Positions 1-4,712 of a stretch of 5,617 nt of DNA are shown here, in pieces; positions within the stretch are counted from its first letter, which is position 1; each line of letters begins with the position of its first letter. This DNA is from Candidatus Hodarchaeota archaeon. GTDB lineage: Archaea; Asgardarchaeota; Heimdallarchaeia; Hodarchaeales; YT1-057. The stretch lies in contig JAEOTI010000148.1 in NCBI GenBank assembly GCA_016839955.1, positions 1-5,617 on the forward strand, in the 5' to 3' direction. The notes under the pieces are model-generated. The model worked only from the letters and a program-made list of their open reading frames with translations, ran no database searches and was not told the origin of the DNA. The position numbers and the translations under genes are program-made.

Positions 1-105
1 AAATATAATAAGGATAATCAAATTTTCATCTTTATTCCCATAATTATTACGAGTTTTGGATTAGGAATAGCTCTAGCTACTTTAATTCGCAGAAGAGGAT
101 TATAA
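1..105 (+). CDS. C-terminal end of a membrane-anchored protein (partial, cut by left window edge)
   Basis: Reading frame 1 is open from the first base to a TAA at 103-105 and encodes 34 residues. A charged stretch (KYNKDNQ) is followed by a hydrophobic segment of about 20 residues (IFIFIPIIITSFGLGIALA) and a basic tail ending RRRGL. A single helix with an arginine cluster at the very C terminus is the usual form of a membrane anchor on archaeal surface or secreted proteins. It also resembles the tripartite archaeal sorting tails, but the PGF motif is missing. The body of the protein lies outside the window, so its function cannot be named. It could instead be the last helix of a transporter. 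The other two forward frames are broken by stops here. Support is moderate because the piece is short. Confidence 0.5.
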   Translation, partial: KYNKDNQIFIFIPIIITSFGLGIALATLIRRRGL

Positions 106-164
106 TTTTAATCTAAAATTCAAGATTTTAGAAGCATTTAATCAGAAAAATTATCAAAAGATCG

Positions 165-551
165 ACAATTAAATTTAATCTTAAATGCCCTCCTTCAACA
201 AATTCCTCTCTGAATGAGATTTTAACTGGAGTCAAAAACAACCAAGCGTATAGAAATTTCGAAATGGTGTACAATGAGTTTGGAAAAGACTTATCGTCAG
301 AAATTCCAGTTCAAATGGCAACGATTCTCTTAGTTCCAGGGTATACTGATACACCTGAGGTAGAAAAAATCGCAAAATTCATTGGAAGTTTAGATTCAAA
401 AATTCCCTTGAGTTTGCTGGTGTTTCATCCTCAGTGGAATATGCGAGATCTTCCAATAACGCCACGAAAACAAGTGTTAGAATGTCAAGAAGTTGCTAAA
501 CAGTATTGTGAGAATACTCATGTTGGGAATTTAGGTTTACTAGTAAGTTAA
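165..551 (+). pseudogene. C-terminal fragment of a radical-SAM (pyruvate-formate-lyase-activating-enzyme-like) protein
   Basis: The frame is open from 132 (after a TAG at 129-131) to the TAA at 549-551. Its first methionine is the ATG at 264, which would give a 95-residue product. From about 165 the translation resembles the second half of PFL-activase-like radical-SAM proteins: TIKFNLK (usually an IKFDLK-type strand), then ILTGVKNNQAYRNFEM, ATILLVPGYTDTPEVEKIAKFI, and MRDLPITPRKQ before a natural-looking end HVGNLGLLVS. This likeness is recalled from the family, not searched. The homology starts about 100 bp before the first ATG, and the Cx3Cx2C cluster that binds the 4Fe-4S/SAM centre is absent. 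There is also too little room for the missing half between this fragment and the TAA at 103-105. I therefore read it as a truncated remnant. An expressed short protein from ATG 264 is possible, but it could not be a radical-SAM enzyme. It converges with the nitroreductase gene with 6 bp between the stop codons. Confidence 0.6.
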
Positions 552-557
552 ACTTCA

Positions 558-1064
558 TCATTCATTAATACGAATAATAAATTCTGTAAATTCTTTTCTA
601 GGTCTTTCCTCGGGTTCTTCATCAGGATAACCAAGAGGTGTAAGCGCTACAAAATGTAATGATTTTTGTTCTGGGAGTAAATCTTTCAATTTTTCTGGAT
701 CATTTGCAGCAACCCAACAAGTTCCCAATCCTTCTGCGGTTGCAGCAAGAATTAAATGGTCCATTGCTATCGTAGTATCAACAAAAGCATAATTTTTGTC
801 GTCCCATGATCTTTGCCAAGCCTCTTCAGGCTTTGCAAATGCAATAATTACTACTGGGGCCTCTAATACCCATTTTTGACGAATGATCTCTGCAAGATGT
901 TTTTTTGGATTTTTAACCACAACAAACTGGAATGGTTGACGACTAACTGCGGTTGGAGCAATTCTAGCCGCTTCTAATATTCGTTCTAACATGTCTTGAG
1001 GAAAAGGATCCGGTTTATACTTACGGATGCTTCTACGTTGCTTAATAACTGAATAAAAGTCCAT
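558..1064 (-). CDS. Nitroreductase family protein (FMN-dependent, small form)
   Basis: A 168-residue flavoprotein of the nitroreductase superfamily, expected to be a soluble homodimer that uses NAD(P)H and FMN to reduce nitro compounds, quinones or related acceptors. The physiological substrate cannot be told from sequence. Visible motifs are the N-terminal FMN-phosphate motif RRSIRKYKPDPFP (residues 10-22), the APTAVSRQPFQFVVV stretch (36-50, the APSAxNxQPW element), the helix DTTIAMDHLILAATAEGLGTCWVA, and the C-terminal GYPDEEPEERPRK with its conserved lysine. The length fits the short archaeal/bacterial form (about 165-190). The ATG at 1064 is chosen because GGAGGT lies 7 nt upstream of it. 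An in-frame GTG at 1094 would add ten residues but would place that ribosome site inside the gene. It lies 57 bp downstream of the ABC ATPase gene on the same strand, so cotranscription is possible, but a T9 run between them may terminate or attenuate. Reading ends with TGA at 558-560. Confidence 0.93.
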   Translation of the reverse strand: MDFYSVIKQRRSIRKYKPDPFPQDMLERILEAARIAPTAVSRQPFQFVVVKNPKKHLAEIIRQKWVLEAPVVIIAFAKPEEAWQRSWDDKNYAFVDTTIAMDHLILAATAEGLGTCWVAANDPEKLKDLLPEQKSLHFVALTPLGYPDEEPEERPRKEFTEFIIRINE

Positions 1065-1071
1065 TGAGTTT

Positions 1072-1077
1072 ACCTCC
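1072..1077 (-). promoter_or_regulatory. Shine-Dalgarno site of the nitroreductase gene
   Basis: On the minus strand GGAGGT lies 7 nt before the ATG at 1064. It is a full match to the anti-Shine-Dalgarno core and decides the start of the nitroreductase in favour of the ATG at 1064 over the GTG at 1094. Confidence 0.8.
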
Positions 1078-1086
1078 AAAAAAAAA
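1078..1086 (-). terminator. T9 run between ABC ATPase and nitroreductase genes (possible oligo-T terminator)
   Basis: The minus strand carries nine consecutive T residues, 35 nt after the TAA of the ABC ATPase gene and directly before the nitroreductase ribosome site. Archaeal RNA polymerase can stop at oligo-T tracts without a hairpin, and no stem is visible here. It may separate the two genes or attenuate readthrough. It could also simply be an AT-rich leader, so support is weak. Confidence 0.3.
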
Positions 1087-1121
1087 TATATCACTAATAA
1101 GAAGTGTTTTCGTGTAAAACG

Positions 1122-1826
1122 TTAGATAATCAAACTTTCCAGAGCAATTTCTTGTTTAACTTTACCATCACGAAGTAGAAGGACTCTATCAGCTCTAGTA
1201 GCCGCTTCTGGATCGTGAGTTACCATAACAATTGCTCTTTCTTGTGTACTCTTAAGTTTTGTAAATAAATCAAGAATTTCTTGACCTTTTGCCGTATCCA
1301 AGTTACCTGTTGGCTCATCAGCATATAAGATGTAAGGATCATTAGCTATCGAACGTGCAATCGCGACACGTTGTTTTTGACCACCCGATAGTTCATCAGG
1401 TCGATGGTGCGCATGACTGATCATATCTACTATGTCCAAAAGTTCATAGGCCTTGTCTTTTCTTTCTTTTTCGGGAACATCTGCAAAAATCATTGGTACT
1501 TCAACATTTTCAATAGCAGATAATGTAGGAAGAAGGTAAAAATCCTGAAAAATCATTCCTACTTCATGTCGTCGAATTAATGTCAAATCGTTATCATTGA
1601 GATTTGTTACTTCTCTTCCACGAATTTTAACTGAACCCTGATCCGGTTTATCAAGAACACTTAGAATATTTAATAGAGTCGTTTTCCCGCTTCCACTAGC
1701 GCCTACAATTGCTAACATTTCCCCTGGTTGTACTTTCATGTCTACTCCTTTGAGGACTTCGATAATTGTGGAACCATCTCGGAATCTCCGGTGGACATCT
1801 TCTACTACAAGGATAGATTCAGTCAT
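1122..1826 (-). CDS. ABC transporter ATP-binding protein, MacB/LolD family
   Basis: A 234-residue cytoplasmic ATPase subunit of the MacB/LolD/FtsE-like class, which typically works with FtsX/MacB-type permeases (mechanotransmission, lipoprotein or peptide handling) rather than in classic substrate import. All nucleotide-binding elements are intact: Walker A GASGSGKTT (43-50, preceded by V41-G42), Q-loop glutamine 94 in MIFQDFYLLPTLSAIENV, signature LSGGQ (146-150), Walker B YILYADEP with catalytic glutamate 171, the D-loop GNLD, and the H-loop histidine 204 in VTHD. MIFQ.F.LLP and ENVE are typical of this class. There is no C-terminal extension, unlike the divergent paralogue at 2017-3042. 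The ATG at 1826 is preferred; a GTG at 1835 in the same frame would add MSY. Both have a GTGA-type ribosome site because the heptamer GTGAGTT is doubled here. No permease gene is visible nearby. Confidence 0.93.
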   Translation of the reverse strand: MTESILVVEDVHRRFRDGSTIIEVLKGVDMKVQPGEMLAIVGASGSGKTTLLNILSVLDKPDQGSVKIRGREVTNLNDNDLTLIRRHEVGMIFQDFYLLPTLSAIENVEVPMIFADVPEKERKDKAYELLDIVDMISHAHHRPDELSGGQKQRVAIARSIANDPYILYADEPTGNLDTAKGQEILDLFTKLKSTQERAIVMVTHDPEAATRADRVLLLRDGKVKQEIALESLII

Positions 1827-1828
1827 AT

Positions 1829-1842
1829 AACTCACAACTCAC
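1829..1842 (-). repeat. Tandem GTGAGTT heptamer at the ABC ATPase start (possible ribosome binding site)
   Basis: The minus strand has two perfect adjacent copies of GTGAGTT just before ATAT-free spacing to the ATG at 1826 (the downstream copy is followed by AT and then ATG). GTGA pairs with the 3' end of archaeal 16S rRNA (anti-SD reading ATCACCTCC). The downstream copy is about 5 nt from the ATG at 1826. The upstream copy could serve the alternative GTG start at 1835, which is itself the first base triplet of the downstream copy. This makes the start ambiguous by three residues. Confidence 0.45.
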
Positions 1843-1982
1843 TAAAAAGGTATTTTCAACTAAACTATTTTTCAGCTTTCGCTTTAGGCAACCTATTTTC
1901 TCTGGTTTGAAATAATATGGAATAAATATAACCATACTTTGGAATTCAAATGCTGCAGTCATCATCACACTTTAAATTCCTC

Positions 1983-1990
1983 TTTATATG
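1983..1990 (+). promoter_or_regulatory. TATA-box-like element upstream of the second ABC ATPase gene
   Basis: TTTATATG lies about 30 nt before the ATG at 2017 and fits the archaeal TATA consensus (TTTAWATA-like). Transcription would start near 2010, giving a very short leader that leaves little room for the GTGA at 2008-2011 to act as a ribosome site. The alternative AATAAATATAA near 1921-1931 would leave a longer leader. In such AT-rich DNA either may be chance. Confidence 0.3.
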
Positions 1991-2016
1991 ATAAATGTAA
2001 ACAGTTTGTGACAGCC

Positions 2017-3042
2017 ATGAATGCTGAAATATCAGTCAAAGAAGGAGAAAAAGCATCCACACATCCAGAAATAGATCGTACAGCGGAAAATGTTGTTGTT
2101 GCAGTCAGAGATGTAATGAAAATATATCGGTCAGCAGAGATTGATACTGCAGCTTTGCGTGGTGTTTCTTTATCTATTCATCAAGGAGAACTTGTCTGTG
2201 TGGTTGGTCCTTCAGGAAGTGGGAAAACAACACTAGTAAACGTAGTTGGGGGAGTTACACGACCTGATAGTGGCAGTGTTTATTGGGCTGCAAACAAACG
2301 AGATATATCTCGGTTGACTGAACGAGAAATCACTGAAGCAAGACGAAGATTCATTGGTTTTGTCTTCCAGACAGAGAATCTTCTTCCTCACCTTTCAGCT
2401 CGACAAAATGTAGAAATGTCTGCACGACTGATTGGAATGTCTCGTGGTGCTCGACGCAAGCGTTCCCATGAGTTGATGGAGCTTGTAGGTGTCGATCATC
2501 GTATGAACTTCCTTCCCAAGAAGCTTTCGGGAGGAGAACGCCAACGTGTTTCGATTGCTGCAGCTTTAATGAATAATCCTCAATTGATACTCGCGGATGA
2601 ACCTACAGGTAATGTAGATCCTCAAACTGGTGAATCTATTCTCAATCTTTTTCGAGAACTCAATAAAACATATGGAACAGCTTTTCTCATTGTTACTCAC
2701 AGCCAACAAGTAGCAGCTAAAGCAGATAGAACGATTGAAATTCGAGATGGTATTATCAGTGGTTCACACGCTATCGGTATCTCTCTTCGTGATCTTGATT
2801 CTTCGCGAATTCTTACTTTAGATAACCAAGATCGCTTACCATTACCAAAGAGGATTCTTTCACAAGTAGGTAATGTCAGGCATTTCCGAGCAAAAACTGC
2901 ACAAACAACAATAATTTTGACTCCAAAATCTGAAGAAGAAAAAGATATCCTTCCATCTGTTACAATGTTCACTTGTAAAGTCTGTGGAGCTTTAATTGCT
3001 TCGGACAAGACTTACTGTTCAGAGTGTGGAAGTGCAGTATAA
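2017..3042 (+). CDS. ABC transporter ATP-binding protein, MacB/LolD family, with C-terminal AbrB-like and zinc-ribbon extension
   Basis: A 341-residue ATPase, about 100 residues longer than the usual MacB/LolD subunit. The ATPase core is intact: Walker A GPSGSGKTT (64-72), Q-loop Q118 in FVFQTENLLPHLSARQNVE, signature LSGGE (170-174), Walker B LILADEP (190-196, catalytic E195), D-loop GNVD, H-loop H228 in VTHS. After the core, residues about 264-304 read ILTLDNQDRLPLPKRILSQV and then a strand-rich TTIILTP. This matches the pattern of an AbrB/SpoVT-type swapped-hairpin domain (VDxxGRxxIPkexL...IIIxP). The chain ends with a zinc ribbon, TCKVCGAL...YCSECGSAV, with cysteines 320, 323, 334 and 337. 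Such a tail suggests protein contact or regulation; that is inference. The ATG at 2017 is chosen because of the GTGA five bases upstream. A TTG at 1939 would add 26 residues containing CCSHHH, with no support. Arginine codons are mostly CGN, while the overlapping mobB uses mostly AGA. The gene ends inside the start region of mobB (19-bp overlap). Confidence 0.92.
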   Translation: MNAEISVKEGEKASTHPEIDRTAENVVVAVRDVMKIYRSAEIDTAALRGVSLSIHQGELVCVVGPSGSGKTTLVNVVGGVTRPDSGSVYWAANKRDISRLTEREITEARRRFIGFVFQTENLLPHLSARQNVEMSARLIGMSRGARRKRSHELMELVGVDHRMNFLPKKLSGGERQRVSIAAALMNNPQLILADEPTGNVDPQTGESILNLFRELNKTYGTAFLIVTHSQQVAAKADRTIEIRDGIISGSHAIGISLRDLDSSRILTLDNQDRLPLPKRILSQVGNVRHFRAKTAQTTIILTPKSEEEKDILPSVTMFTCKVCGALIASDKTYCSECGSAV

Positions 3043-3509
3043 TAGCACTTTCAAAAATTCCTTTTCCCGTTATTGCTGTTCGTGGAAGATCTGGTTCAGG
3101 AAAAACTACATTTATTACACAAATTGTTAATAATTTATCTTCCAAAGGCTATAAGATCGCAGTCATAAAACATAGTAAACAAGAACGGGCTGAAATTGAT
3201 CCAAGAGGAAAAGATACAAGAAAACATTTAGACTCGGGAGCTTCAATAGTAATTGGATCTTTTTCAGAAGAAACTATAATTTTTTTGAACAGATCAAATA
3301 GCCTTAATGATATTCTTACAAATTACATTCTTCAAAATGAAATCGATTTATGTATATTAGAGGGCTATTTTGATCTAAGAATACCAAATTTAGTTACAAA
3401 AGAAGAGTTTTCAGATGAAAAGACATTCGGTGTTCTTAAAGAAGATGATTTTGAATCAATTGTAAACAAACTTCAAAAAAGGATTCTAGAAGGTAGAAAT
3501 GAGGAATAG
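3024..3509 (+). CDS. mobB: MobB-like molybdopterin-guanine dinucleotide biosynthesis adapter GTPase
   Basis: A 161-residue P-loop protein of the MobB family, which binds GTP and assists MobA in attaching GMP to molybdopterin; it is soluble. Seen motifs are Walker A GRSGSGKTT (21-29) after the strand FPVIAVR, AVIKHSKQE (46-54, the family's VIKHxxH strand; a Lys-Gln replaces the usual second His), DPRGKDTRKHLDSGAS (59-74, matching the family's pGKDtxrhxxAGA), and the acidic strand DLCILEGYFDLRIPNL (108-123, family EGfk..pki). Length is typical. No ATG precedes the P-loop, so the start is taken as the GTG at 3024, which overlaps the last codons of the ABC ATPase gene, including the zinc-ribbon cysteine codon TGT. 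This implies translational coupling. GTG leaves a ten-residue lead before the first beta strand. It ends with TAG and converges on the MobA gene with 22 bp between stops. Having mobA and mobB convergent rather than in one operon is unusual. Confidence 0.88.
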   Translation: MWKCSIIALSKIPFPVIAVRGRSGSGKTTFITQIVNNLSSKGYKIAVIKHSKQERAEIDPRGKDTRKHLDSGASIVIGSFSEETIIFLNRSNSLNDILTNYILQNEIDLCILEGYFDLRIPNLVTKEEFSDEKTFGVLKEDDFESIVNKLQKRILEGRNEE

Positions 3510-3531
3510 ACCTTATTTAATCTTTAACCTA

Positions 3532-4641
3532 TTAGTCATTATTAAAAAGAGTTTTTTTCAATAAACCTATTTGATTATAGATTTTCCTGTAAAAAGGAGA
3601 GTCGTGATTTAAGATTTTAAGCTGATCTTGTAAACAATGAAGAACGATAAAGGGAAATTGTTGCTTTTCCCAAAATTCTGTTTCTTTTTGATAAGCTAAG
3701 ACTGCTAGGCCTTTCCATTTTCTAGCTTCTTCTGATGATTTCATTGGTTCATTTTGTTGATTTTTAGCAATTAATTCACAGGTAAGAGCTTCCCAAAAGA
3801 ACATTTTTTGACTTTTAAATTCCTCAGCGAATTTTTTCAGTGTTTGAAACATTTTACTATCTATTTCAAACTGGGAATCGCAAAATGTGAGGTATTGGTT
3901 TAGATGTTTTCGTCCTGAATTGGAGAAGATTTCTATTTCTTGTTTCTCATCTATTGAATAAATTTGTAGATCACTTGGGATGTTATTGAAAATGTCTTCC
4001 GCTACCTCAAGTTCTTTTGAAGTATTAATATTTAAAAATATGTTTTGTTCCTTTAAAACAGCAGCTTTTCGGATGGGAAGGAAACAAACTGATCGAGTGG
4101 CACGAATCATATCATCTGCTCTAGTACGATTCAACCAACTAAAAATTGTCATATAGTTCAGGATTTTCTCTCGTTGATACGCTGAAATAAGTGGAATAAG
4201 ACGTTGATCAGGAAAGATCGGAGTACAAATATCAAAAAGTTCGAGATACTCTGTTAATCGTTGAATACTTTCAATTGAAAGAAATGGTATATCATTAGGT
4301 ATTGTCACAACTTTTTTGCTTGTTGAATGGTAAATGCCAGATAAAATTCCTCTTAATGGACCTGGTTGAAATCTTTCTGTTAAATCATCTGCAATTATTT
4401 TTATTTTATGATCCTGTATTATATTGGTCTGATCTAGAATTAGTTTATATGATTCACGACGTTCTTTTGACCCACTTACAATCAAAATACTATCACTTAT
4501 ATTAGAAAACCTGTTGAGAAGATTATCAAGTAAGGTTTTCCCCTTCAACTTGACTAAAGCTTTATCCTTCGGTAATTTTGCTTCTTTTTGAAACTTTTTT
4601 CCTTTACCTCCGGATAAGATAACAAGATCAAAAGAAATCAT
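3532..4641 (-). CDS. mobA: MobA-like molybdenum cofactor nucleotidyltransferase with C-terminal helical extension
   Basis: A 369-residue protein. Residues 1 to about 222 form a MobA/IspD/GlmU-type nucleotidyltransferase, which transfers GMP from GTP to molybdopterin (Moco maturation). Motifs: LSGGKGKKF (9-17, nucleotide loop), KDKALVKLKGKTLL (25-38, catalytic lysine K27), PGPLRGILSGI (93-103, family GPLaGI), IPNDIPFL (115-122, with metal-binding D118 region; the usual small residue/Cys before Asp is Asn here), and NINTSKELEVAE (204-215, family NiNTpeDL). The usual MobA length is about 190-210, so residues from about 225 onward (145 residues, rich in Lys, Glu, Phe, Trp; helical by appearance, e.g. 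EARKWKGLAVLAYQKETEFW) are an extension I do not recognise. The ATG at 4641 has GGAG six bases upstream (4648-4651). A TTG at 4653 overlaps that site and is rejected. It lies 71 bp downstream of the methyltransferase gene on the same strand. A TATA-like ATTATACCTTTTATC precedes it, so it may be transcribed separately. Confidence 0.88.
   Translation of the reverse strand: MISFDLVILSGGKGKKFQKEAKLPKDKALVKLKGKTLLDNLLNRFSNISDSILIVSGSKERRESYKLILDQTNIIQDHKIKIIADDLTERFQPGPLRGILSGIYHSTSKKVVTIPNDIPFLSIESIQRLTEYLELFDICTPIFPDQRLIPLISAYQREKILNYMTIFSWLNRTRADDMIRATRSVCFLPIRKAAVLKEQNIFLNINTSKELEVAEDIFNNIPSDLQIYSIDEKQEIEIFSNSGRKHLNQYLTFCDSQFEIDSKMFQTLKKFAEEFKSQKMFFWEALTCELIAKNQQNEPMKSSEEARKWKGLAVLAYQKETEFWEKQQFPFIVLHCLQDQLKILNHDSPFYRKIYNQIGLLKKTLFNND
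3552..3558 (+). terminator. T7 run downstream of mobB (possible oligo-T terminator)
   Basis: Seven consecutive T residues on the plus strand lie 43 nt after the mobB stop, within the 3' end of the convergent MobA gene. Oligo-T tracts are common archaeal terminators, and a convergent pair needs one, but no hairpin is visible, so this stays tentative. Confidence 0.3.
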
Positions 4642-4712
4642 TTCATTCTCCAAAGATAATTAATTAATCGAAGATAAAAGGTATAATGAAGTTAGTACAA
4701 TAATTACGTGAG
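4642..4712 (-). promoter_or_regulatory. Intergenic region with TATA-like element before the MobA-like gene
   Basis: These 71 bp between the methyltransferase stop and the MobA start are very AT-rich. On the minus strand CATTATACCTTTTATC (about 4674-4688) resembles an archaeal TATA box, 35-45 nt before the ATG at 4641. This is enough spacing for a short leader with the GGAG site. No hairpin or operator is evident. Readthrough from the methyltransferase gene cannot be excluded. Confidence 0.3.
4648..4651 (-). promoter_or_regulatory. Shine-Dalgarno site of the MobA-like gene
   Basis: GGAG on the minus strand lies six bases before the ATG at 4641. It decides this start over the in-frame TTG at 4653, whose codon overlaps the site. 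Confidence 0.6.

Larger units (their letters stand above)
1827..2016. other. Divergent intergenic region between the two ABC ATPase genes
   Basis: This 190-bp AT-rich stretch separates the minus-strand ATPase (start 1826) from the plus-strand one (start 2017) and must hold the promoters of both. On the plus strand, AATAAATATAA (about 1921-1931) and TTTATATG (1983-1990) are TATA-like. On the minus strand I see only weak candidates (AAAATA-type stretches about 1850-1875). I found no convincing palindromic operator. Frames through this stretch can be opened from a TTG at 1939, but nothing supports translation from it. Confidence 0.6.

Noticed and set aside
86..172. A second forward frame (ending at a TAA at 170-172) that might carry the missing upstream part of the radical-SAM protein.
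   Set aside because: It overlaps the membrane-tail end, is under 30 codons long, and shows no cysteine motif; there is no room for the missing half.
1065..1094. Ten extra nitroreductase residues from a GTG at 1094.
   Set aside because: The perfect GGAGGT lies inside this stretch, and the family motif RRSIR sits at the expected distance from the ATG at 1064.
1728..1910. A 60-codon plus-strand open frame over the start of the first ABC ATPase gene.
   Set aside because: It is antisense to a gene with a complete motif set and has no recognisable protein pattern.
1939..2016. N-terminal extension of the second ABC ATPase from a TTG, containing CCSHHH that might look like a metal site.
   Set aside because: The start is TTG without a ribosome site, it runs through the presumed promoter, and the ATG at 2017 has a GTGA five bases upstream.
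2697..3008. A 103-codon minus-strand open frame within the second ABC ATPase gene.
   Set aside because: It is antisense to the zinc-ribbon ATPase, has no ribosome site or motif, and is a shadow of it.
4302..4505. A 67-codon plus-strand open frame inside the MobA-like gene.
   Set aside because: It is antisense to well-conserved nucleotidyltransferase motifs and has a low-complexity, hydrophobic composition of a chance frame.
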